7,337 nucleotides of DNA from contig NZ_JALEXO010000288.1 of NCBI RefSeq assembly GCF_022780145.1, positions 1-7,337 of the forward strand, given 5' to 3'. Positions 1-5,536 of the stretch are shown piece after piece. The stretch is from Intestinibacter sp. (GTDB lineage Bacteria; Bacillota; Clostridia; Peptostreptococcales; Peptostreptococcaceae). Each line of letters starts with the position of its first letter. Position 1 is the stretch's first letter. Both the position numbers and the translations under genes were made by a program. The notes under the pieces were generated by a model. That model was given only the letters and a program-made list of their open reading frames with translations. It did not search any database and was not told the DNA's origin.

Positions 1-363
1 CAAAGTCCCCCCAGTATGACCTAGACCGCGTCCTGACATTTTAGCGACCTTTAGTCCACATGCTGCCACCATTGGTCCTAGAGCCATAGATGTTTTATCG
101 CCTACTCCACCTGTTGAGTGTTTGTCTGCCTTGATGCCTTCTATAGAAGATAAATCCAAAACATCACCGCTGTGCATCATAGCCTTGGCAAGATATGAGG
201 TTTCTTTCTCATTCATGCCATTTAGTACTATAGCCATTAGTAATGAGCTTATTTGATAGTCAGGAATAGATCCATCTACAACCCCATCTATGAAAAATTG
301 AATTTCTTCGTCAGTTAGTTCTTCTTTGTATCTTTTTTTGTGTATTATATCTACAAAACGCAT
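1..363 (-). CDS. pdp: Pyrimidine-nucleoside phosphorylase, N-terminal part (cut by window edge)
   Basis: The reading frame starts at ATG (363) and stays open for 121 codons to the left edge, so only the N-terminal quarter to third is present. Residues 81-90 (KHSTGGVGDK) and 110-120 (SGRGLGHTGGT) are the phosphate-binding and signature motifs of the thymidine/pyrimidine-nucleoside phosphorylase family. The start MRFVDIIHKKR is typical of the Firmicute enzyme. It catalyses reversible phosphorolysis of uridine, thymidine and deoxyuridine to base plus (deoxy)ribose-1-phosphate in the cytoplasm. A GGGG-containing ribosome site lies at 372-375. The start is 18 nt after the deoC stop, so it is probably the third gene of a deoB-deoC-pdp operon. 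The symbol could equally be deoA, because substrate range cannot be read from this fragment. Confidence 0.93.
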   Translation of the reverse strand, partial: MRFVDIIHKKRYKEELTDEEIQFFIDGVVDGSIPDYQISSLLMAIVLNGMNEKETSYLAKAMMHSGDVLDLSSIEGIKADKHSTGGVGDKTSMALGPMVAACGLKVAKMSGRGLGHTGGTL

Positions 364-381
364 AACTATTTCCCCTTTATT

Positions 382-1047
382 TTAATATCCTTGTGCCTGC
401 TTTCCTTGGATTAATTTAATAGCTGAGCTAGTTCCTATTCTATCACAGCCCTCGCTTATGAACATATCTAGGTCTGATATACTTTTAACTCCACCTGCTG
501 CTTTTATTTTTACATTTGGTCCTATGTGCTCCTTGAATAGTCTTATGTCCTCTATAGTCGCACCAGCTGTACCAAAGCCTGTAGATGTCTTTATATAGTC
601 GGCATTTGCTTCTGTCACTGATTTGCACATAGCTATTTTTTCATCTTCAGTTAGGTAGCAGGTTTCTATTATAACCTTTAGTATCTTGTCTCCTACAGCT
701 TGCTTTAGTGCTTTGATTTCTGCTGTTACCTTGTCGTAATCTCCATTTTTGACATCTGATATGTTGATTACCATGTCGATTTCGTTTGCTCCGTTTTCTA
801 TAGCTTGCTTAGCTTCTAGGACCTTAGCCTCTGTAGTCGAGTATCCTAGAGGAAAGCCTACCACTGTACATATATTTACACTGTCACCGTATTTTTCCTT
901 GATGCGTGATATGTAGCATGCTGGAATGCAAACTGATGCAGTCTTATAGTGTATTGCTTCATCACATATCTTTTGGATATCCTCCCATGTAGCTGTCGGC
1001 TTTAATAATGTATGATCAACGTGTTTTAATAATATCGATATATCCAT
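382..1047 (-). CDS. deoC: Deoxyribose-phosphate aldolase
   Basis: This 221-residue protein is a full-length class I DeoC. The enzyme splits 2-deoxyribose-5-phosphate into acetaldehyde and glyceraldehyde-3-phosphate, feeding deoxynucleoside sugar into glycolysis. Visible active-site residues are Asp91 (in NEIDMVIN), the Schiff-base Lys153 (in YIKTSTGFG) and the second lysine, Lys182 (in IKAAGGVKS), all in the usual order along a TIM barrel. The N-terminal DHTLLKP motif is also typical. The ATG at 1047 is preceded by a GAGGA ribosome site at 1055-1059. It lies 34 nt downstream of deoB and 18 nt upstream of the phosphorylase, with no terminator seen in either gap, consistent with one transcript. 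No oddities were seen. Confidence 0.97.
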   Translation of the reverse strand: MDISILLKHVDHTLLKPTATWEDIQKICDEAIHYKTASVCIPACYISRIKEKYGDSVNICTVVGFPLGYSTTEAKVLEAKQAIENGANEIDMVINISDVKNGDYDKVTAEIKALKQAVGDKILKVIIETCYLTEDEKIAMCKSVTEANADYIKTSTGFGTAGATIEDIRLFKEHIGPNVKIKAAGGVKSISDLDMFISEGCDRIGTSSAIKLIQGKQAQGY

Positions 1048-1081
1048 TTTAGTTTCCTCACTTCTATTATATATTTATAAA

Positions 1082-2272
1082 CTATATTAACTCATTTAAT
1101 ACAGATTCTCCTATGGTATTTTCTGGCATTTCTAAGTTGAAATTATCTGCAACAGTCGCACCGATTGTCGCAAATGATTGTTTTTCTCCTAGGACTCCAC
1201 TGCCACTCATAGCCGGTGAATAAGCTAAAAATGGAACATATTCACGAGTATGGTCACTTCCAGTATAAGTCGGATCGTTACCGTGGTCTGCAGTTATTAT
1301 AAGTAAATCATCTTTTGATAATTTTTCTATAACTTTACCTAGATTCACATCGAATTTTTCAAGCTCCTCAGCGTATCCAACTGGATTTCTTCTGTGACCC
1401 CAAAGTGCATCAAAATCCACCAAGTTCACAAAACATAATCCCTTGAAATCTCTATCCATTATTTCTAATGTTTGCTCCATTCCATGAACAGAAGACTTAG
1501 ACTTGTTAGATTCAGTTATTCCTTCTCCATCGAATATATCATTTATTTTTCCAACTGATATAACATCATATCCATTGTCTTTTAATACGTTTAAAACTGT
1601 TCTTCCATATGGCTTTAATGCATAGTCATGTCTATTGCTTGTTCTGACAAAATGACCCTTACCTTCTCCAATATAAGGTCTAGCTATAACTCTACCTACC
1701 TTGTACTCATCTCTAAGAGTCAGCTCTCTAGCTATCTCACAGCATCTATAAAGCTCGTCTAGCCCAAAAGTTTCCTCATGACCGCATATTTGTAAAACAG
1801 AATCTGCCGAAGTGTAGACTATCATATCTCCTGTTTTCATTTGATGCTCGCCTAGTTCGTCTAATATAACTGTACCACTGGCACTCTTATTTCCTACGAT
1901 GCCGTGACCTGTCTTTGCAGACAACTCGTCTAGTAATTCTTGTGGAAATCCTGTATCTGTGAAAGTCTTAAAAGGTGTAGTTATATAAAGCCCCATCATC
2001 TCCCAGTGACCTGTCATAGTGTCCTTGCCGACACTTGATTCCTTCAGCTTCATTTGGTAGCCTAGAGGTTTATCGATTTTATCCACGTGTTTCATAGGGT
2101 GCAAGTTTGCTAATCCTAATCTCTGTAAATTAGGTATTTTCAGTGAATCCACTGAATCTGCAATATGTCCTAGAGTATCTACTGAGATATCTCCGTATTT
2201 TTTAGAAGTGTCATCTTCCCCTATTCCTAGAGAATCTATTACTATAACAAATATTCTATTGTATCTTTTCAT
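1082..2272 (-). CDS. deoB: Phosphopentomutase
   Basis: This 396-residue protein is a complete phosphopentomutase of the alkaline phosphatase superfamily. It moves phosphate between C1 and C5 of ribose or deoxyribose and so links the nucleoside phosphorylase product to DeoC. The di-manganese ligands are recognisable: Asp13 (VIDSLG), Asp288 and His293 (DFDALWGH), Asp329 and His330 (TADHGND), and His341 (SDHTRE). The phosphorylated threonine is Thr85 in KDTMTGHWE. Length and motif spacing match Bacillus DeoB closely. The ATG at 2272 follows a GAGAGGGAAA ribosome site at 2277-2286. It is the first gene of the operon, behind the promoter at 2322-2350. Confidence 0.97.
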   Translation of the reverse strand: MKRYNRIFVIVIDSLGIGEDDTSKKYGDISVDTLGHIADSVDSLKIPNLQRLGLANLHPMKHVDKIDKPLGYQMKLKESSVGKDTMTGHWEMMGLYITTPFKTFTDTGFPQELLDELSAKTGHGIVGNKSASGTVILDELGEHQMKTGDMIVYTSADSVLQICGHEETFGLDELYRCCEIARELTLRDEYKVGRVIARPYIGEGKGHFVRTSNRHDYALKPYGRTVLNVLKDNGYDVISVGKINDIFDGEGITESNKSKSSVHGMEQTLEIMDRDFKGLCFVNLVDFDALWGHRRNPVGYAEELEKFDVNLGKVIEKLSKDDLLIITADHGNDPTYTGSDHTREYVPFLAYSPAMSGSGVLGEKQSFATIGATVADNFNLEMPENTIGESVLNELI

Positions 2273-2321
2273 CGCATTTCCCTCTCTAAAATAAATTTCT
2301 ATATTTATATTTTAATCTTCT

Positions 2322-2350
2322 TTTATAATTTTTACCCAATATATTTTCAA
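2322..2350 (-). promoter_or_regulatory. Sigma-A type promoter of the deoB-deoC-pdp operon
   Basis: On the minus strand a TTGAAA -35 box (2350-2345) and a TATAAA -10 box (2327-2322) are separated by exactly 17 nt. This predicts a start near 2315 and a leader of about 43 nt before deoB. I see no clear operator palindrome for a DeoR-type repressor. The assignment rests on box match and spacing alone. Confidence 0.6.
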
Positions 2351-2396
2351 AAATTAAAAATTTAAAATTATTTTATTCTAAAATTAAATTCATTAC

Positions 2397-2426
2397 TTGA
2401 ATATAAATATAAAAATAGAGTATAAT
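2397..2426 (+). promoter_or_regulatory. Promoter of the antitoxin RNA
   Basis: TTGAAT (2397-2402) and a perfect TATAAT (2421-2426) are 18 nt apart on the plus strand, and no ORF of useful size follows. It fires towards the toxin gene and drives the predicted antisense RNA from about 2434. The perfect -10 box suggests strong constitutive transcription, as expected for a labile RNA antitoxin. Confidence 0.65.
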
Positions 2427-2428
2427 AT

Positions 2429-2473
2429 AAAAAAAGAGAACTACAATTCTATTGGTACTAGAATAGTAGCTTC
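2429..2473 (-). terminator. Predicted intrinsic terminator of the toxin mRNA
   Basis: Read on the minus strand, a stem-loop (2473-2438, 11-bp stem with one mismatch, extended by GAA/TTC around a bulge) is followed by TC and seven T residues (2435-2429). It lies 25 nt after the toxin stop codon. It would end the toxin mRNA and shield deoB from read-through. The same inverted repeat is the 5' stem-loop of the antitoxin RNA on the other strand. Confidence 0.65.
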
Positions 2474-2546
2474 AAAAATTATTTTTGTTTTTATAATTTA
2501 AAGCCCACTCTTATTGCCAATTTTTGAGTGGCTTTTTACTTTTTTG
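2434..2546 (+). ncRNA. Predicted antisense RNA antitoxin of the type I TA module
   Basis: A non-coding transcript of about 110 nt is predicted from the promoter at 2397-2426 to the intrinsic terminator at 2500-2546. It begins with a stem-loop at 2438-2473: CTACAATTCTA against TAGAATAGTAG with one A-A mismatch, plus flanking GAA/TTC and a 7-nt loop. Its 3' half is exactly complementary to the last 49 nt of the toxin coding region, and its 5' half to the toxin mRNA 3' UTR. Convergent, 3'-overlapping antisense RNAs of this kind are the known antitoxins (RCd RNAs) of small hydrophobic type I toxins in C. difficile. Transcript ends are predicted from sequence only. Confidence 0.72.
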
Positions 2547-2620
2547 TATATGTATTTAGCAGTACAACATATTATAGTTGTAACTATGCCAAACAGAACA
2601 TTCAGTAAAAAATTTTCCAT
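2498..2620 (-). CDS. Small hydrophobic type I toxin (40 residues)
   Basis: ATG at 2620 opens a 40-codon frame ending in TAA at 2498. A very strong ribosome site (GGAAGGAGGTG, about 2629-2639) sits 8 nt upstream, far better than chance for so short a frame. The protein has MENFL at the N-terminus, one hydrophobic segment (about residues 5-24, including two adjacent cysteines), then a basic tail with KKVKSHSK at 26-33 and further lysines. This is the layout of C. difficile type I toxins such as CD2517.1 and CD0956.2, which act at the membrane and stop growth when overproduced. I recall their K-x-K-S-H-S tail from memory and could not align it here. A convergent antisense RNA overlaps the 3' third. 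A plain small membrane protein is the main alternative, but the RNA architecture argues against it. Confidence 0.82.
   Translation of the reverse strand: MENFLLNVLFGIVTTIICCTAKYIYKKVKSHSKIGNKSGL
2500..2546 (+). terminator. Intrinsic terminator of the antitoxin RNA
   Basis: AAAGC-C-CACTC (2500-2510) pairs with GAGTGGCTTT (2526-2535), leaving one bulged C and a 15-nt loop. It is followed by a T-rich tail with a run of six T residues (2540-2545). The stem lies inside the toxin coding region, in the codons for its last residues, so both strands are constrained at once. Confidence 0.7.
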
Positions 2621-2628
2621 AACATTTC

Positions 2629-2639
2629 ACCTCCTTCCT
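2629..2639 (-). promoter_or_regulatory. Strong ribosome binding site of the toxin gene
   Basis: The minus-strand sequence GGAAGGAGGTG contains a full anti-16S match about 8 nt before the toxin ATG. It is what fixes the start of this 40-codon frame. Such a strong site calls for tight RNA-level control, which fits a type I toxin. Confidence 0.75.
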
Positions 2640-2697
2640 CAGTAAGGTTACTTTGATATGAAGCTACCACTCTATAGATTGTAATTCTCCGCTACTC

Positions 2698-2706
2698 ATT
2701 ATAACA
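2698..2706 (-). promoter_or_regulatory. Extended -10 promoter of the toxin gene
   Basis: TGTTATAAT on the minus strand (2706-2698) is a perfect extended -10 element (TG-n-TATAAT). No convincing -35 box lies 17 nt upstream, which extended -10 promoters can tolerate. It predicts a start near 2690 and a 5' UTR of about 70 nt. That UTR begins with a sequence almost identical to the start of the antitoxin RNA. Confidence 0.55.
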
Positions 2707-2840
2707 TCTTTTCTAATATTAAAAACTTAAAAATACCTGGTAATTTAACCCAACAATTAAATTAAATATTTTTGAGAGATTCAATCTAATTTTTACGTAG
2801 TATATACTAAATAGAGTAGAAAATATCGCAGGAGAATATT

Positions 2841-3380
2841 ATGGAAAAGAAAATGATCAAAAAAATTCGAAAAAAAGACCCCAAAGGTCTCGATTATATG
2901 ATAAAAGCATACAGCAAAAAGGTATATTTTTTAGTCAACAAAATAATCGGCTACTACGGAAAAGAAGAGGTTGAGGAATGTGTGAGTGATGTGTTTTTTA
3001 AGGTTTGGGAGGATATAGACGAATTCGACGAAGCACGAGGTAGCTTCAGCTCCTTTATATTCATCAAAGCAAAATACCTAGCACTCGACTACAAAAGAAA
3101 ACTCGAGAAAAATCACCTCGCAAGCTCAGAAATCGACGATAATATTTCCAACAATAAATTGCCAGAACACGAGGTTTTAGATAAAGAAACCAGCCAAGAA
3201 ATAATCGAAGTAATAAAAAACTTCAAAGAGCCGGACAAAACATATTTCTATCATAAGTACTTCATGTACTATAAAATAGACGAAATAGCTCAAAAATTCG
3301 GTGTAACTAGTTCATCTGTAGAAAATAGATTGTATAGATGCAGACTCATAATAAAAGACTTTTTAGAAGGGAGGGCCTAA
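2841..3380 (+). CDS. ECF (extracytoplasmic function) RNA polymerase sigma factor
   Basis: This 179-residue protein has the two-domain ECF layout. Region 2 spans about residues 18-88 and includes the core-binding and -10-recognition segment around VEECVSDVFFKVWEDIDEF and SFSSFIFIKAKYLALDYKRK. A charged linker (about 90-112) follows, then a region 4 helix-turn-helix at about 115-175 (IDEIAQKFGVTSSSVENRLYR). It would direct RNA polymerase to a small regulon when its anti-sigma releases it. The ATG at 2841 has an AGGAG site at 2830-2834. The anti-sigma gene starts 3 nt after its stop. A self-recognised promoter is expected, but I could not identify one with confidence in 2707-2830. The exact ECF group and regulon are unknown; it resembles the sigma partners of DUF4179 proteins in Clostridia (C. 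difficile Csf-type factors, Bacillus SigV). Confidence 0.9.
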   Translation: MEKKMIKKIRKKDPKGLDYMIKAYSKKVYFLVNKIIGYYGKEEVEECVSDVFFKVWEDIDEFDEARGSFSSFIFIKAKYLALDYKRKLEKNHLASSEIDDNISNNKLPEHEVLDKETSQEIIEVIKNFKEPDKTYFYHKYFMYYKIDEIAQKFGVTSSSVENRLYRCRLIIKDFLEGRA

Positions 3381-3383
3381 ACT

Positions 3384-4892
3384 ATGAAGGATAAATACAC
3401 TCATAATTTAATAGATGGACTTGATGAGACAGAATTATTAGGATTAGACTTCGATGGACTAATCGACGATGATGAGCTAAACGACCTGGACATTGATATA
3501 GATAAGATAAAAAAGAAAACTCATGAGAAAATAGGAATTAAAAATATCCAAAAGTATAAAAAGAAAGCTGTAATTAAATTCATAGCTACGATAGCTTTGA
3601 TTTTACTGATAGGTACTCCTATAACACTTGCTTTTGTGAACAATTTTTATTATAAATATGATAACAACAGTGGAAATATTTTAGAAAGCCAAAACCCGAT
3701 TTACATACTAAAAGAACCTATCGTAAAAGAAATAAATGGTGGCGAAATAAAAATCCTAAATGCTACTGTAACTGAAGATGAATCATTTGAAGATTTTTAT
3801 GATGGATTGTTACATCCTCTAGGAAAATTTATCAGTTATATATATGGAGGCTATGAACCACCTAGTGATATAAATATTGACTACACTATAAGTAATATTT
3901 CAGGATTTAAATATATTAAAATGGATATTATAGCTAATGGTAAAAATATTACAAATCATGACAAAGAATATGATACTCTTTCAAATATTTCTGGTTGTAT
4001 AGGTTCTACTTTTTATTCTGAAGAAAACAATAAATTTAAGTTGATTGTAACTTTAATGGATAGCGATAAAAAAACTAAAAAATTAGAATTTGATTTAGAA
4101 TTGGAAAAAGCAAAATCAGTAGAACAATACAACGAAAATATTCCTAAAGATACTGAAAACAACATAACTATAAGTGCTATTACTAAAGAAGAAAAAAACA
4201 ATCAATTATATGCAGAACTCATAGCTGTTCCAACTTTACAAAATTTCAATTTTGAAGTTGACACATTTGGTAGAGATATATACGACAATAAAGGTAGCAA
4301 TATATTTTTAGTAGATTCAAATGGAAATAAAATAGAAGGTCAATATGTTGAAGACGATATCAAAAACAATATATTCAAATTCGATACTACAGGAATGAAA
4401 AAACCATTCACATTAGAAATAAACGAAATTCGTGTTACAAATGAAAACAATAGCAGAGTTAAAATTTCTCTTCCAAAACTAAAGTTTGGTCAAAGCTTGG
4501 AATTAAACAAAAAAATAGACATAGAGAATAAAAATAACTTACTAACAAAAGAAAATCATGGTGTAATTATAAACAAAGTAGAAAGAAATAATATCGATGG
4601 TCTAGATAGTTATATAATTGAAATCGAATATCCAAATAATAAAAATTCCAATTTTAAAATTCTAGATTTAGATTTAGGATATCCTTTCTTTTCACTTCCA
4701 TTTACTGATATGTATTATTCTAGTATTTCTCAAAGCTATGCAAATAGCGAATCTAAGTCACGTATAATAGTAGATTTGCAAGACCAAAATAATCATAATT
4801 ATACTGGTAGAAATAAACCAAAAGGAGTTAAATTTACAATTTCTCCATATACATATTTAATTAATGGAAATTGGAGATTGAATTTAGATTAA
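3384..4892 (+). CDS. DUF4179-type membrane-anchored anti-sigma factor
   Basis: This 502-residue protein has a cytoplasmic N-terminus of about 60 residues, very acidic at 12-40 and basic at 41-63. One membrane segment follows at about 63-86 (IATIALILLIGTPITLAFV), then an extracytoplasmic domain of about 415 residues with no second membrane helix. This is the architecture of DUF4179 proteins, which sit beside ECF sigma factors and are taken to hold them at the membrane until an outside signal arrives. Residues about 255-370, with the strand KPFTLEINEIRV, may correspond to the associated DUF5643 domain (tentative). The start has an AGGGAGGG site inside the 3' end of the sigma gene, so the pair is probably translationally coupled. 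The signal sensed is not visible in the sequence. Confidence 0.85.
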   Translation: MKDKYTHNLIDGLDETELLGLDFDGLIDDDELNDLDIDIDKIKKKTHEKIGIKNIQKYKKKAVIKFIATIALILLIGTPITLAFVNNFYYKYDNNSGNILESQNPIYILKEPIVKEINGGEIKILNATVTEDESFEDFYDGLLHPLGKFISYIYGGYEPPSDINIDYTISNISGFKYIKMDIIANGKNITNHDKEYDTLSNISGCIGSTFYSEENNKFKLIVTLMDSDKKTKKLEFDLELEKAKSVEQYNENIPKDTENNITISAITKEEKNNQLYAELIAVPTLQNFNFEVDTFGRDIYDNKGSNIFLVDSNGNKIEGQYVEDDIKNNIFKFDTTGMKKPFTLEINEIRVTNENNSRVKISLPKLKFGQSLELNKKIDIENKNNLLTKENHGVIINKVERNNIDGLDSYIIEIEYPNNKNSNFKILDLDLGYPFFSLPFTDMYYSSISQSYANSESKSRIIVDLQDQNNHNYTGRNKPKGVKFTISPYTYLINGNWRLNLD

Positions 4893-4896
4893 AACT

Positions 4897-4940
4897 AAAA
4901 GTAGAGCTATATATTTTGCTATAGCTCTACTTTTAACTTT
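4897..4940 (+). terminator. Intrinsic terminator after the sigma/anti-sigma operon
   Basis: A perfect 15-bp stem (4897-4911 with 4920-4934) closes an 8-nt loop only 4 nt after the anti-sigma stop. The A-rich left arm and T-rich right flank let it work in both directions. It would therefore also block leftward transcripts coming from the Fic-relic side. Confidence 0.9.
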
Positions 4941-4957
4941 TATATAAATACTGACAA

Positions 4958-5104
4958 TTAAAACGTATCTTCCGGTGCAAGTGGTATATATCTAACATTT
5001 TTTAAATTGCTTCCTAATCCACCGATCCAATTCTGAGAAGTACGAAATTCTCCAGGATATTTTTCACTTCCCCTTACTCCAGACAATATCCAAATAATTT
5101 CAGT
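4958..5104 (-). pseudogene. Fragment of a Fic-family protein gene
   Basis: A minus-strand frame of 48 codons between stops (5105-5107 and 4958-4960) has no start codon or ribosome site. Yet it reads IWILSGVRGSEKYPGEFR and then RTSQNWIGG. The G-V-R-G-x-x-K-x-P-G-E-F-R-x-S-Q-N-W-I-G-G motif is the signature of the segment upstream of the Fic domain in Fic/DOC AMP-transferases. It is followed by YIPLAPED, again as in that family. The catalytic HPFxDGNGR motif, which should lie downstream, is absent: the frame ends after PEDTF and the anti-sigma terminator begins within 25 nt. Intact Fic proteins of this type are several hundred residues, so this is a decayed remnant. Function is lost. Confidence 0.8.
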
Positions 5105-5165
5105 TTATCAACTTAAATTTAAATATATCGTAATTACATTTCCATTTATCGCTATAAACTGAAAT
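5097..5165. repeat. 12-bp perfect inverted repeat, 45-nt spacer
   Basis: ATTTCAGTTTAT (5097-5108) and ATAAACTGAAAT (5154-5165) are perfect reverse complements, giving a 69-bp element. The left arm overlaps the point where recognisable Fic sequence stops. It could be a remnant of a small mobile element or a chance hairpin. There is no U-tract, so it is not a terminator, and no transposase is present. Confidence 0.5.
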
Positions 5166-5195
5166 AACACTGACTTTTAACTGAGAAATCACATA

Positions 5196-5224
5196 TTGAC
5201 ACGTATTAATACGTGTTATATAAT
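5196..5224 (+). promoter_or_regulatory. Consensus promoter of hicAB
   Basis: TTGACA (5196-5201) and TATAAT (5219-5224) are both perfect consensus boxes at the ideal 17-nt spacing. This predicts a start near 5231, about 18 nt before the hicA start codon. So strong a promoter implies active repression, supplied by the palindrome inside it. Confidence 0.88.
5199..5216. promoter_or_regulatory. Perfect palindromic operator inside the hicAB promoter
   Basis: ACACGTATTAATACGTGT is an 18-bp perfect palindrome. It overlaps the -35 box and fills almost the whole spacer up to the -10 box. A repressor bound here would block RNA polymerase directly. The obvious candidate is HicB, whose C-terminus looks like a dimeric ribbon-helix-helix domain, in line with known HicB autoregulation. 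Confidence 0.75.
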
Positions 5225-5248
5225 TATATATAGAAAGGGGGAAATAAG

Positions 5249-5431
5249 TTGAAAGTAAGAGAAATTTTAAGACTTGCTTTTGAAAATGGATGGGAAATTA
5301 AAAGCCAAAAAGGTTCTCATATAAAACTTATACATAATGAAACTAATAAAACTGCAATAATCCCAAACCATACAGGAGATATAAAAAAAGGTACACTAAA
5401 TTCTATATTTAGACAGTTGGGGCTTAAATAG
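5249..5431 (+). CDS. hicA: HicA mRNA interferase toxin
   Basis: This 60-residue protein has the HicA double-stranded-RNA-binding-like fold signature. KVREILRLAFENGWEIKSQK is followed by GSHIKL with the catalytic histidine at residue 24, then NKTAIIPNHTGDIKKGTLNSI and FRQLGL. HicA toxins cleave mRNAs independently of ribosomes and are neutralised by HicB. The start is TTG at 5249, supported by the AAAGGGGG ribosome site at 5235-5242. No ATG in the frame gives a sensible protein, because the family begins at this lysine-valine segment. A weak start codon may limit toxin dose. hicB follows 105 nt downstream. All key residues are present, so it is probably functional. Confidence 0.95.
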   Translation: MKVREILRLAFENGWEIKSQKGSHIKLIHNETNKTAIIPNHTGDIKKGTLNSIFRQLGLK

Positions 5432-5452
5432 TCCCCTCTGGACTACATTTTT
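5419..5452 (+). other. Competing hairpins at the hicA stop / hicA-hicB gap
   Basis: TAGTCC (5429-5434, including the hicA stop) pairs with GGACTA (5440-5445) over a 5-nt loop and is followed by CA and five T residues, like a weak terminator. Alternatively GGGGCT (5419-5424) pairs with AGTCCCC (5430-5436, one bulge). The two structures exclude each other. This could attenuate transcription between toxin and antitoxin, but the stems are short. Confidence 0.4.
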
Positions 5453-5536
5453 GAAAATTAATAAAAAATAAACATTATTTATCTCCAAAATTTATTTCCT
5501 TCTTTCCTAAATCATAAAAAGGGGAGCTGATAAAAA

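Larger units (their letters stand above)
2436..2689. repeat. Inverted repeat bracketing the type I TA module
   Basis: The left arm (2436-2474, plus strand) has GAGAACTACAATTCTA and GTAGCTTCA. The right arm (2689-2659, minus strand) has GAGAATTACAATCTA and GTAGCTTCA in the same order. The left arm is about 8 nt longer in the middle. The arms are the 5' ends of the antitoxin and toxin transcripts respectively, each starting about 8-10 nt after its TATAAT box. Confidence 0.75.

Noticed and set aside
2429..2546. CRISPR repeat near the type I TA module, as seen in C. difficile
   Set aside because: No regularly spaced direct repeats occur anywhere in the window.
2629..2649. Possible hairpin masking the toxin ribosome site (CCTT at about 2645-2648 with AAGG in the site)
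   Set aside because: Only four base pairs form locally, too weak to claim sequestration. Long-range pairing of the mRNA ends is the better candidate for control.
2772..2809. Possible promoter or operator before the sigma gene (TTGAGA, an AGATT-C-AATCT repeat, palindrome TAGTATATACTA)
   Set aside because: TTGAGA and TATACT are 25 nt apart, the short palindromes are expected in such AT-rich DNA, and no clear ECF-type promoter motif was found.
4013..4201. 62-codon minus-strand frame inside the anti-sigma gene
   Set aside because: It is a low-complexity hydrophobic shadow of the AT-rich coding strand, with no ribosome site, and lies wholly inside a well-supported gene.
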